Shown: piece by piece, positions 1-12,316 of the stretch
Position numbering within the stretch: the first letter of the stretch is position 1
Layout: each line of letters starts with the position of its first letter
Origin: Micromonospora okii
GTDB lineage: Bacteria > Actinomycetota > Actinomycetes > Mycobacteriales > Micromonosporaceae
Assembly: GCF_020884795.1 (NCBI RefSeq)
Contig: NZ_BBZF01000020.1
Span: 40,812-104,811, forward strand
Direction: 5' to 3'
DNA length: 64,000 nt
The notes under the pieces: model-generated
Told to the model about the DNA's origin: nothing
The model's database searches: none
What the model saw: the letters and a program-made list of their open reading frames with translations, nothing else
Position numbers and translations under genes: made by a program

Positions 1-16
1 GACGACCTGCCACTGA
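1..16 (+). CDS. 3' end of a possible SapB/RamS-type lanthipeptide precursor (partial)
   Basis: Reading from base 2, the codons give Thr-Thr-Cys-His followed by TGA at 14-16. Only four codons are inside the window, so this rests on context. The SapB precursor RamS ends in Thr-Thr-Cys-Asn (recalled), and class III lanthipeptide precursor genes typically sit just before a pair of half-size ABC exporters, as here (88-1809 and 1806-3575), with LuxR-type regulators nearby. A strong hairpin at 33-62 between this stop and the exporter genes fits the usual arrangement in which the short precursor mRNA is made in excess. It could equally be the end of an unrelated gene; the upstream sequence would decide. 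Confidence 0.4.
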
Positions 17-32
17 CGGGTCGGTCCTCGGC

Positions 33-62
33 GCCCCGGGTGGACACTCGTCCACCCGGGGC
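33..62 (+). terminator. Attenuator hairpin before the ABC exporter genes
   Basis: Perfect 13-bp inverted repeat (33-45 and 50-62) with a 4-base loop, lying between the stop at 14-16 and the exporter start at 88. There is no U-tract, as is common in actinomycetes. Its position suggests partial termination that leaves the upstream short gene more abundant than the transporter mRNA; that role is inferred. Confidence 0.6.
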
Positions 63-87
63 CGCCCGCTGTCTGAGGGGAGAACGG

Positions 88-1809
88 ATGGGCACGGCCG
101 ACCGGCTTTTCCGGCGGGCGGTCCGCGACGCGGGCGGCTGGACGGTGGGGCTGGCGGTGGTCACGCTGACGGGCGCCGTCGCCGAGCTGCTGCTGCCGGC
201 GGCCCTCGGCCTCGCCGTCGACGCGGCGCTGACCGGCGGGAGCCGGTGGTGGCCGGTCGCCGTCTGCGCCCTGGTCGCCGTGCTCGTCGCCACCGACGCC
301 CTCGGCGCCCTCGCCAGCGGGTACGGGGCGGCCCGGGCCACCGCCCGGCTACGCGGCAGCCTGCTGCGGCACCTGTTCGCCCTCGACGTGCGGGCCGCCC
401 GCCGGTACCCCGTCGGGGACCTGGTGGGTCGGTTGGTCGGGCAGGCCGCCGACGCCGGGCAGGCCGCCACCACCGTCGTGCTCGGCGCGATCGCCGTGCT
501 GCCCCCGCTGGGCAGCGTCGTCGCGCTCACCCTGATCGAGCCGGCGCTGGGCGTCACCCTGCTCGCCGGGCTGGCGCTGCTCGCGGTCCTGATGCGCGCC
601 TTCGTCACGGACGCGTCGGAGGCCACCGCCGGCTACCAGCGCACCCTCAACTCGATCGCCGGCCGGCTGCTGGAGTCGCTGACCGGCGCGCGCACCATCG
701 CCGCCGCCGGCACCCGCCGGCGGGAGGAGCAGCGGGTGCTGGCGGCCCTGCCCGAGCTGGGCGGGCACGGTCGGCGCGGCTGGGAGCTGCTGGCCCGGGC
801 CGGCGCCCGCACGGCCGCCGTGGCGCCGCTGCTGCAACTGAGCGTGGTGGCCGTCGGCGGGTACGCGCTGACGGCCGGCTGGCTCACCCCCGGCCAGCTC
901 GTCTCGGCGGTCCGCTACGCGGCCGTCGGCGCCGGCCTCGGCGCGGTGCTGGCCACCCTGAACCGGCTGGTGCGCAGCCGCTCCGGGGCCGCCCGGCTCG
1001 CCGAACTGCTGGCCCAGCCCGCGCCCGCCGACGGGGACCGGCCGCTGCCGCCGGGGCGCGGGGCGCTGCGGATGCGCGGCGTCAGCGTGTACGCCGACGA
1101 CGGCCGGCCCGTCCTCGACCGCGTCGACCTGACCGTCCCGGCCGGCGCCACGGTGGCCGTGGTCGGCCCGTCCGGGTCCGGCAAGTCCACCCTCGCCGCC
1201 GTCGCCGGCCGGCTGCACGACCCGGACGCCGGGGAGGTGCGCCTGGACGGGATGCCCCTGTCGCGGCTGCGCCCGGACGCCCTGCGCCGGGCCGTCGGGT
1301 ACGCCTTCGACCGGCCGGCGCTGGTCGGCGCGACCGTGCACGACGCGGTCGGGCTGGCGCTGCCCGCCGGGCAGGCCGCGCCCCCCGCCGACGGCTCCCC
1401 GGCCACCCCCGCCGTGCGACGGGCCGCCGAGGCGGCGGCGGTCGCCGACGTGGTCGACCGGCTGCCGGAGGGCTTCCGCACCCCGCTGGCCGACGCGCCG
1501 TTCTCCGGCGGCGAGGCCCAGCGCCTCGGGCTGGCCCGCGCCTTCGCCGGGGCCGACCGGCTGCTGATCCTCGACGACGCCACGTCCAGCCTCGACACCG
1601 TCACCGAGCACCGGATCTCCCGGGCGGTGGCGGGGCGGCCGGGCGAGCGTACCCGGCTGGTGGTCACCCACCGGGTCGCCACGGCGGCGGCGGCCGACCT
1701 GGTCGCCTGGCTGGACGGCGGCCGGCTACGCGCCCTGGCCCCGCACGCCCGGCTCTGGGCCGACCCCGCCTACCGGGCGGTGTTCCGCGCCGACGGGGAG
1801 GCCGCATGA
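88..1809 (+). CDS. ABC exporter half-transporter (TMD-NBD), degenerate-site subunit; RamA-like
   Basis: A 573-aa fused membrane and ATPase half-transporter. The first ~310 residues are hydrophobic with several membrane segments (type IV ABC exporter fold). The nucleotide-binding domain has Walker A GPSGSGKST at about 360, signature FSGGEAQ at about 472 and Walker B LLILDDATSS at about 492. The catalytic Glu after Walker B is Asp (497), as in the degenerate subunit of heterodimeric exporters. ATG 88 is chosen because it follows GAGGGGAGA; an in-frame GTG at 40 lies in the hairpin. Its stop overlaps the next start (ATGA), so the two proteins are translationally coupled and probably form one heterodimer. 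Context suggests peptide or lanthipeptide export; the substrate is not shown by the sequence. Confidence 0.88.
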   Translation: MGTADRLFRRAVRDAGGWTVGLAVVTLTGAVAELLLPAALGLAVDAALTGGSRWWPVAVCALVAVLVATDALGALASGYGAARATARLRGSLLRHLFALDVRAARRYPVGDLVGRLVGQAADAGQAATTVVLGAIAVLPPLGSVVALTLIEPALGVTLLAGLALLAVLMRAFVTDASEATAGYQRTLNSIAGRLLESLTGARTIAAAGTRRREEQRVLAALPELGGHGRRGWELLARAGARTAAVAPLLQLSVVAVGGYALTAGWLTPGQLVSAVRYAAVGAGLGAVLATLNRLVRSRSGAARLAELLAQPAPADGDRPLPPGRGALRMRGVSVYADDGRPVLDRVDLTVPAGATVAVVGPSGSGKSTLAAVAGRLHDPDAGEVRLDGMPLSRLRPDALRRAVGYAFDRPALVGATVHDAVGLALPAGQAAPPADGSPATPAVRRAAEAAAVADVVDRLPEGFRTPLADAPFSGGEAQRLGLARAFAGADRLLILDDATSSLDTVTEHRISRAVAGRPGERTRLVVTHRVATAAAADLVAWLDGGRLRALAPHARLWADPAYRAVFRADGEAA

Positions 1810-3575
1810 GCCGGTCCGAGCGCACGGCCCCCGGGGTGGGGCGGGCCACCTGGGCGGCGCTGCGCGCCCGGCGGCGGGCCGTGGCGCGGCTCGCCGGCTG
1901 GTCGGCGGTCGAGTCGCTGCCGGCGCTGCTGTCCGGGGCGCTGGTGGCGCGGGCCGTCGACGGGGGCTTCCTCGCCGGCCGCTTCGGCGCGGGCCTGGGC
2001 TGGCTGGCCGCGCTGGCCACGGCGGTGCTCGTCGGCGCGGTGGCGACCGGCCGCACGTACCGCAGCCTCGGCGCGGTGGTCGAGCCGTTCCGCGACGACC
2101 TCGCCGCCCGGGTGGTCCGGGCGGCCCTGCGGGAGGCCACCCGGGCCGGGGGCCGCCCGGACAGCGCCGCCGCAGCCCGGCTGACCCACCAGGTGGAGCT
2201 GGTCCGGGACACCTTCGCCGGCCTGCTGATGGTGAGCCGGGGGTTCCTCTTCGCCGCCGTCGCGGCGCTGCTCGGCCTCCTCGCCCTCGATCCGGTGGTG
2301 GCGGCCCTGGTCGCCGCGCCGCTGGTCGTCGGGGTGGGCGTGTTCCTCGCCGCGCTCCCGGCGATGGTCGGGCAGCAGCGCCGGTACGTGCGCGCCGGTG
2401 AGGAGCTGGGCCGGGCCGCCGCCGGCGCGCTCTCCGGGCACCGGGACGTGCGGGCCTGCGGCGCGGCCGGGCGGGTCGTCGCCGACGTGGAGGGCCGGGT
2501 GGCCGACCAGGCCGCCGCCGAGCGGACCCTGGCCCGGATGGCCGCCGTGCGCGGCCTCAGCATCGGCGTGGGCGGCTGGCTGCCGCTGGCCCTGCTGCTG
2601 GTGGCCGCGCCCTGGCTGGTAGACCGGGGGCTGACCGCCGGCGCGGTGCTCGGGGCGCTGGTCTACGTCACCACCGGCCTCCAGCCGGCCCTGCACGCGC
2701 TGGTGCAGGGCATCGGCGGCGGGGGGCTGCGTTACGTGGTCACCCTGGAACGCATCCTGCGGACCTGTCCCGACGACGACGCCCCCACCGGCCTCGACGG
2801 GGCCGCGCCCGCTCCCGGCGACGGCGGGGAGCCGGCCGTGCGGGCCCGGGGGCTGACCTTCCGGTACGGCGTCGCGGCGCGGCCGGTGCTGGAGGACGTG
2901 ACCCTGACCCTGCCGGCCGGCGAGCACCTCGCCGTGGTCGGGCCGAGCGGGGCGGGCAAGTCCACCCTGACCGCGCTGCTGTCCGGGCTGCTCGCCCCGC
3001 AGGCCGGCGCGGTCCTGCTGGGCGGGGCGCCGGTCGACGCCGTCGCGCCGGAGGCCCTGGCCCGGCTGAGGGTGCTGGTGCCGCAGGAGGCGTACGTCTT
3101 CACCGGCACCCTCGGCGACAACCTGCGCTACCTGCGGCCGGACGCCGACGACGCGACCGTGGCCGCCGCCCTCGACGCCCTGGGCGTGCGACCCCTGGCC
3201 GACCGCCTCGGCGGGCTGGACGGTGCGGTGACACCCTCAGACCTCTCCGCCGGCGAGCGGCAGCTCGTCGCCGCCGTGCGCGCCTACCTCTCCCCCGCCC
3301 CGCTGGTGCTCCTCGACGAGGCGACCTGCCACCTCGACCCGGCGACGGAGGCGAGGGTCGAGGACGCCTTCGCCCGCCGGCCGGGCACGCTGGTGGTGAT
3401 CGCGCACCGGATCAGCTCGGCTCTGCGGGCCCGCCGGGTGCTGGTGCTCGACGGCGAGCGGCCGGCGCTCGGCACGCACGAGGAGCTGCTGGCGACGTCG
3501 GCGACGTACCGGGAGCTGGTCGGTCACTGGGACGACCAGCCGGCGGCGTCCCCGGCGTCGGCCCGGCGGGGCTGA
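1806..3575 (+). CDS. ABC exporter half-transporter (TMD-NBD), catalytic-site subunit; RamB-like
   Basis: A 589-aa partner of the preceding gene, starting at ATG 1806 in the ATGA overlap. It has an N-terminal multi-pass membrane domain, then an NBD with Walker A GPSGAGKST at about 379, signature LSAGERQ at about 480 and an intact Walker B LVLLDEATCHLD (Asp504, Glu505). The signature deviates from LSGGQ (Ala for the first Gly). In a heterodimer this altered signature would face the partner's Asp-for-Glu Walker B, so both defects fall in the same composite ATP site, and the other site is essentially canonical. That asymmetric pairing is known for heterodimeric exporters of the TM287/288 type. 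Its stop codon lies in the loop of the terminator at 3556-3594. Confidence 0.88.
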   Translation: MSRSERTAPGVGRATWAALRARRRAVARLAGWSAVESLPALLSGALVARAVDGGFLAGRFGAGLGWLAALATAVLVGAVATGRTYRSLGAVVEPFRDDLAARVVRAALREATRAGGRPDSAAAARLTHQVELVRDTFAGLLMVSRGFLFAAVAALLGLLALDPVVAALVAAPLVVGVGVFLAALPAMVGQQRRYVRAGEELGRAAAGALSGHRDVRACGAAGRVVADVEGRVADQAAAERTLARMAAVRGLSIGVGGWLPLALLLVAAPWLVDRGLTAGAVLGALVYVTTGLQPALHALVQGIGGGGLRYVVTLERILRTCPDDDAPTGLDGAAPAPGDGGEPAVRARGLTFRYGVAARPVLEDVTLTLPAGEHLAVVGPSGAGKSTLTALLSGLLAPQAGAVLLGGAPVDAVAPEALARLRVLVPQEAYVFTGTLGDNLRYLRPDADDATVAAALDALGVRPLADRLGGLDGAVTPSDLSAGERQLVAAVRAYLSPAPLVLLDEATCHLDPATEARVEDAFARRPGTLVVIAHRISSALRARRVLVLDGERPALGTHEELLATSATYRELVGHWDDQPAASPASARRG

Positions 3576-3594
3576 ACGCCCCGCCGGGCCGACG
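3556..3594. terminator. Bidirectional terminator between exporter and LuxR genes
   Basis: 16-bp perfect stem (3556-3571 with 3579-3594) and a 7-base loop. The left arm is the last codons of the ABC gene and its TGA stop (3573-3575) sits in the loop. It ends transcription of the convergent plus-strand exporter operon and minus-strand regulator. Confidence 0.75.
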
Positions 3595-3596
3595 GG

Positions 3597-4178
3597 TCAG
3601 ATCCAGCCCGACTCGCGGGCCACCCGGACCGCCTCGATCCGGGTGCGGGCCCCGGTCTTGCGGGCGATCCGCCCGAGGTGGTTGCGGACGGTGCCGCAGG
3701 ACAGCCGCAGCGACCCGGCGACCTCCGCGACCGGGGCCCCGGCGGCGGTCAGCCGCAGCACCTCGGTCTCCCGCTCCGTCAGCGGGCTGTCGGCGGCCAG
3801 GGCCGCCAGGACCAGTTCGGCGTCGACCACCGACTCGCGGCGGGCGAGCCGCCGGACGCCGTCGACGACCCGCTGCGGCGGGACGTCGTTGGCCAGGATG
3901 CCGACCGTACGACCCGGGGCGAACACCCCGTGCAGCCCCCGCACCCGGCGCGGCGCGGCGAGCACGAGCAGCGGGCACTGGCCCACCGCCACCGGACCAT
4001 CACTGATCAGATCGAAATCCACCACGGCGACGTCCGGCCGACCGACACGGACCGCCTGGCCGACCGCGTCGCCGCTGCCGACCTCCGCCACCACGTGGAT
4101 GTCGTCCTCGGCGGCGAGGACGAGCGACAACGCCCCCCGAACCAGTGCACCGTCCAGGGCCAGCAGGGTACGGATCAC
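3597..4178 (-). CDS. LuxR-family response regulator, atypical receiver
   Basis: A 193-aa protein with an N-terminal receiver-like half and a C-terminal LuxR/NarL helix-turn-helix (about 130-193; pattern LTERETEVLRLTAAG, then TVRNHLGRIARKTGARTR). The candidate phosphoacceptor Asp is kept (VVDFD, about residue 54), but the N-terminal acidic pair expected near residues 8-10 reads LALDGAL, with only one acid. Receiver chemistry may therefore be weak or absent, as proposed for RamR/AmfR-type regulators of SapB-like clusters. It lies tail-to-tail with the ABC exporter pair and downstream of a second LuxR-type regulator on the same strand. No cognate histidine kinase is adjacent. A role in controlling the exporter or lanthipeptide operon is inferred from position. 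Confidence 0.85.
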   Translation of the reverse strand: MIRTLLALDGALVRGALSLVLAAEDDIHVVAEVGSGDAVGQAVRVGRPDVAVVDFDLISDGPVAVGQCPLLVLAAPRRVRGLHGVFAPGRTVGILANDVPPQRVVDGVRRLARRESVVDAELVLAALAADSPLTERETEVLRLTAAGAPVAEVAGSLRLSCGTVRNHLGRIARKTGARTRIEAVRVARESGWI

Positions 4179-4298
4179 TTGGACCTCTCCCAGCGTCTCG
4201 ACGTATCACAGATCGTGAACATCTAAACACGGCCTCCCCGACCCCGCTCGGTGAGCGAAAAAGACGCCGGTGACCAGGGCGAAAGCGATTTCCGGCGG

Positions 4299-4907
4299 TT
4301 ACAGCCAACCGTCGCGCTGCGCCAGCCGGACCGCCTCCATCCGGTTACGGGCGCCCGTCTTGTGCAGGATCGCGGACAGGTGGTTCCGCACCGTGCCGTG
4401 GGCCAGGAAGAGCCGGCGGGCGATCTCCTTCAGCGGCACCCCCTCGGCGGCCACCCGCAGCACCTCCAACTCACGCCGGGTCAGCGGGTTGACCGGCGGG
4501 CTGAGCACGGCGACTGCGGCGGCCGGGTCGATCACCCGTTCCCCGCCTGCCGTCGCCCGTACCGCGCGGACCAGCTCGGCCAGCGCGGCGTCCTTGCTGA
4601 CGAGGCTGCGCGCCCCGGCGGCCAGGGCCGCCTCGACCAGCGGCGGGCTCCACCGGTGGCTCATCGCCACCACGGCCGTCTCCGGCGCCTCGGCGACCAC
4701 CTTGGCCACCACCCACGCCGACTCGGGCACCTCCGACCTCAGCTCCAGCACCAGCACGTCGGGGCAGCCCCGGCGCAGCACCCCCCACAGCTCACCCACG
4801 CCCGCGGCGTCGGCGATCACCTCCATGTCCTCCTCGTTCGACAGCGCGGCGCACAGCGCGCTGCGCAGCAGTCCCATCTCCTCGGCCACGACGACGTGGA
4901 TCACCAC
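4299..4907 (-). CDS. LuxR-family response regulator with Asp-to-Glu receiver
   Basis: About 202 aa, with the start set at GTG 4907 because GGAG lies just upstream and the receiver fold begins at once (VIHVVVAEEMGLLRSAL); longer in-frame starts would add an Arg/Gly-rich tail unlike the family. The phosphoacceptor position in the third strand reads LVLELRSE, with Glu where Asp is expected, so phosphorylation is unlikely and an always-on or ligand-controlled state is possible. The conserved Lys is present (SLVSKDAAL). The C-terminal LuxR helix-turn-helix (PLTRRELEVLRVAAEG) is intact. It precedes the other LuxR gene by about 120 bases and may share a transcript with it. It probably belongs to the exporter locus. 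Confidence 0.85.
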   Translation of the reverse strand: MVIHVVVAEEMGLLRSALCAALSNEEDMEVIADAAGVGELWGVLRRGCPDVLVLELRSEVPESAWVVAKVVAEAPETAVVAMSHRWSPPLVEAALAAGARSLVSKDAALAELVRAVRATAGGERVIDPAAAVAVLSPPVNPLTRRELEVLRVAAEGVPLKEIARRLFLAHGTVRNHLSAILHKTGARNRMEAVRLAQRDGWL

Positions 4908-5100
4908 GGATCTCCGATCTCGGGTACGCGCGCCGCCCCGGCCGCCGGCTCTTCGGCGGCCCGGGGTTCCGTACGCGCGTAAACGGACAAGGTCGGCCCG
5001 ACGAACGTCCATAGTGGACTGTGCCGGGCTACCGTGTGGCCACGTCGAGCGGGTTCGGCGGCGCGGGGGCCGACGAGCGCGGGACGGGCCCGGCCGGGAC

Positions 5101-6444
5101 TCAGCCGGGACGGGCGGCGACCGCCGGGGCCCGGCTGCGGACCGGGACCGGCGGGACGGCGGTGCGGGCCCGCCCGTCCAGGTGCGGCGGCCAGCGGAAC
5201 GCGTCGGCGACGGCGCAGGTGCTCCCGCCGCCGGAGCTGGCGTCGCCGGCGCATTCGCCCGGGGACGGCACGGGCCGGGGGGTCGGGCCGCCCGTCGCCG
5301 GGAGCCCGTCGAGCACCCGGTCGGCGTCGCGGCCGTCGTCGCGGGGCGCGTTGCGGTGTGCGCTGCGGTGTGCGTCGGCGACGTCCGGCCGACCGGCCCG
5401 GAACGCCCCGGGCCGCACGTCGTCGGTCGCGCCCGCCGCCCTCGCGGTCGACGACGAGACCCCGGCGGGCGCGGGGAGGCCGGGCAGCCCGGCCGGCGGA
5501 TCGGGCGTCGGGCCGGGCGTCGGCGCGGGCCCGACCGGCGGCGACGGCCCGGTCGGGCCGGGCGGGAGCGGCAGATCCGGCAGGAGCGGTAGATCCGGCA
5601 GATTCGGCAGGGCCGGCAGCCGCGGCAGGGCCGGCAGCGCCGGCGGGAGCAGGTCGCCGACCAGCCCCAGGGCCGAGGGCACGACCTGCTGCGCCAGGTC
5701 GGAGGCCACGGTGGTGGCGGTCAGGCGGTGCGCCGACGCGCCGACGGGTTCCGGCAGGAAGGCCGGGACGGTGACCAGCCCGCGCCCCGCTCCCCCGCCG
5801 GGCGCCGGGACGGGGGGTTCAGGGGCCTCGGGGGGTGACGGCGCTCGCGTGGAGGGTTTTCCAGGCCCGGCGGGCTCTTCCGGAGAGGCGGGCTTCTCGG
5901 GCGCGGGTTCTTCGGGAGCGGCGGGCTTCTCGGGCGCGGCGGGCTCGTCGGGAGCGGCAGGCTTCTCGGGCCGGTGCGGCTCGTCGGGCCCGTCCGGCGG
6001 GGGCGCGGGTGGTGCCGGTACGGATGGAGCGGGTCCCTCCGGCTCCGCCGGTCGGGGCAGCGGCAGCGGCCGGGTCAGCCGGCCCAGAACCCGCCCCAGT
6101 GCGGGACGCCCCCGGTCGGACGGCGCGGGACGCCCCTGCTCGGCTGACTCCCGGCGCCCCCGGTCGGACGGCGCGGGACGCCGCAGGTCGCCGTCGCCGT
6201 GCGACGGGAGGACCACGGCGAGCGGGCGGTCGACGCGGAGCGCGGGAGCCGCCTCCGCCGGGCCCGCGCGCGGGATCCGCTCACTCGCGGCGGCCGAGCC
6301 GGCGAGCAGGACGGCCGCGACCACCCCGGCGCCCAGCGCCGCCGCGAGCAGCGCGAGCCGCCGCACGAGCCGGGCCGCGTCGCGCCCCGCCCCGGCGCAC
6401 CGCGGCGCGGCCACCAGGGGCGAGCGGACAGCGGAACAGCGCAC
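5101..6444 (-). CDS. Secreted or membrane-anchored Pro/Glu-rich protein of unknown function
   Basis: A 447-aa protein starting at GTG 6444 after AGAGAGG. Residues about 25-52 form one hydrophobic segment (signal peptide or anchor) preceded by Arg. The rest is low complexity: a middle section repeats short Pro-Glu-Lys-Pro-Ala units (about 215-275) and is followed by stretches rich in Leu-Pro pairs and Gly-Pro. The C-terminal part contains two Cys (CAGDASSGGGSTC). No enzyme motif is visible. The composition resembles cell-wall-spanning linkers or sheath proteins. Neighbours give no clear functional link. Reading the opposite strand here also gives a long open frame, a side effect of the repetitive high-GC sequence. 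Confidence 0.6.
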   Translation of the reverse strand: MRCSAVRSPLVAAPRCAGAGRDAARLVRRLALLAAALGAGVVAAVLLAGSAAASERIPRAGPAEAAPALRVDRPLAVVLPSHGDGDLRRPAPSDRGRRESAEQGRPAPSDRGRPALGRVLGRLTRPLPLPRPAEPEGPAPSVPAPPAPPPDGPDEPHRPEKPAAPDEPAAPEKPAAPEEPAPEKPASPEEPAGPGKPSTRAPSPPEAPEPPVPAPGGGAGRGLVTVPAFLPEPVGASAHRLTATTVASDLAQQVVPSALGLVGDLLPPALPALPRLPALPNLPDLPLLPDLPLPPGPTGPSPPVGPAPTPGPTPDPPAGLPGLPAPAGVSSSTARAAGATDDVRPGAFRAGRPDVADAHRSAHRNAPRDDGRDADRVLDGLPATGGPTPRPVPSPGECAGDASSGGGSTCAVADAFRWPPHLDGRARTAVPPVPVRSRAPAVAARPG

Positions 6445-6560
6445 GGACCGACCTCTCTCCCGGGCGAAGATGTCGACACATGGTAGCTATGCGATCACTC
6501 ACCCGCAGCCCTCCGCGCCGGCCGATAACACCGGCCGTTCGGGGGGATCCGGCCGGCCGG

Positions 6561-7001
6561 TCAGCCCGACGGGAGGTGGTCGCGGAGCGCGTCGAACTCG
6601 CTCCTCGTCAGGTACGACGGATTGGCCGCCTGCGGCTGACGGAACACCTCGATGCCGGCCAGCCGGGCGTCGGCGCGCAGCCGCTGCCGGGGGACCCGGT
6701 CCGGCTCGGCGAGGACGGTCAGGTCCAGCGGCACCGACCAGCCGCCGTCGCCGTCGACGACCGGCGCGGCGGTGATCCGGCCCACGCCCCAGACCCCGTA
6801 CGGCAGCCGGCCCCGACTGCCGCTGGCCCAGAGCACGACCGGCTGGCCGGGCCGCATGAGCCGGGCCCGGTAGCCGGGCCGCACGCACCAGCTCGTCACG
6901 TGGGGCTCGCGCCGGAACCGGGCGGCCAGGTCGACCCGGTCGGCGTTGCCCTTGACCAGCCACGCCCCCAGGTCGTCGAGGGTCACCCGGCGCTCGCTCA
7001 C
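6561..7001 (-). CDS. EVE/PUA-like domain protein
   Basis: A 146-aa single-domain protein. Start GTG 7001 is chosen because the conserved-looking region begins soon after it; an upstream extension would run into the terminator at 7013-7046. The order of features resembles EVE or PUA-like folds: an N-terminal Lys-Gly-Asn stretch, a TSWCVRPGYRARLMRPGQPV segment, then VVLWASG and YGVWGVGRIT (a small-molecule or modified-base binding cradle in that fold). Such proteins bind modified nucleotides or RNA in known cases, but nothing here shows the ligand. It appears monocistronic, between the giant sensor kinase and the Pro-rich protein. The assignment is by motif resemblance only. Confidence 0.6.
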   Translation of the reverse strand: MSERRVTLDDLGAWLVKGNADRVDLAARFRREPHVTSWCVRPGYRARLMRPGQPVVLWASGSRGRLPYGVWGVGRITAAPVVDGDGGWSVPLDLTVLAEPDRVPRQRLRADARLAGIEVFRQPQAANPSYLTRSEFDALRDHLPSG

Positions 7002-7012
7002 CCGGCCATTGT

Positions 7013-7046
7013 GCCGCCCGTCCGGCGTCCCCGCCGGACGGGCGGC
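7013..7046 (-). terminator. Terminator of the hybrid histidine kinase gene
   Basis: Perfect 15-bp stem (7013-7027 and 7032-7046) with a 4-base loop, beginning 6 bases past the kinase stop at 7052 on the minus strand. It separates the kinase from the EVE-like gene. Confidence 0.75.
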
Positions 7047-7051
7047 CGGTG

Positions 7052-11629
<4,578 letters not shown>

Positions 11630-11746
11630 CGCAAACCCCCGGAACCACCCAGCCGGACGGATGGTCCGGCGGCGACAGAGAACCGCGCAAGTATGCACGG
11701 AACGTCGCCGGTGCGCAGCGGCCGGAGGGGCAGCCGTGGCGCGGGG

Positions 11747-12205
11747 TCAGCGGGGGTGGGTCGCCGGGGCGGGCAGGCGCGCGCTGACCCAGGCGGTGGT
11801 GCCCCGGCCGTCGTCGCGGATCTCCAGGCCGTCGGTGAGCTGCTGGGCCAGCCACAGGCCGCGGTGGCCCACCTCGTTGGGGGCGGGCAGGGCGACCCGC
11901 ACGTCGCCGAGGCCGGGGCCGTCGTCGCTGATCTCGCAGGTCAGCAGGGCGCCGTGGCGGCGCAGCCGCAGCCGCCCGCTGCCTCCGCCGTGCCGGACGA
12001 CGTTGGTGACCAGCTCGTGCACCGCCAGCACGAAGTCCTCCAGGGCGTCGCCGGCCAGCCCCGCACCGCCGGCCGCGTCGGTGACGGCGTGGCGCAGTGC
12101 CGTCACCGCCTCGGCGCGGATGGACTCCGCCAACAGCGCCACTCCGGTATCCCCACGGGACGCGCCGGCTGTCGTGCCGCCGCCGTCACCCCCACCGCTG
12201 CTCAT
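11747..12205 (-). CDS. RsbW-like anti-sigma / serine kinase ATPase
   Basis: A 152-aa GHKL ATPase domain protein, start ATG 12205. Motifs: N box VHELVTNVVRHGGG (about 70-83), G1 box ISDDGPGLGD, and G2-like region with GHRGLWLAQQLTDGL. The length fits stand-alone RsbW/SpoIIAB-type proteins that bind alternative sigma factors or phosphorylate anti-anti-sigma partners. It lies 117 bases upstream of the hybrid kinase gene on the same strand, so the two may be co-transcribed. No sigma factor or anti-anti-sigma gene is next to it. The start could also be an upstream in-frame codon, but that would add a basic tail without family resemblance. Confidence 0.85.
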   Translation of the reverse strand: MSSGGGDGGGTTAGASRGDTGVALLAESIRAEAVTALRHAVTDAAGGAGLAGDALEDFVLAVHELVTNVVRHGGGSGRLRLRRHGALLTCEISDDGPGLGDVRVALPAPNEVGHRGLWLAQQLTDGLEIRDDGRGTTAWVSARLPAPATHPR

Positions 12206-12316
12206 GGCGGGACCGTACACGTCCGCCACGCGCCGTGGGCGGGTCGGCCGGCTGATGGGGGTGACGGAGGCCGTCCGACGCCGGCCGTCGGCCGCCACGC
12301 CGCTTCGCCCGGCGGG

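Noticed and set aside
246..1805. N-terminal extension of the second ABC gene in its own frame
   Set aside because: The extension is Arg/Pro/Gly-rich and overlaps the first ABC gene out of frame; the real start is ATG 1806 in the ATGA overlap.
5021..6775. Long plus-strand frame opposite the Pro/Glu-rich protein
   Set aside because: Composition is Gly/Ser/Arg-rich shadow; the minus strand has a signal segment, a ribosome site and a coherent start.
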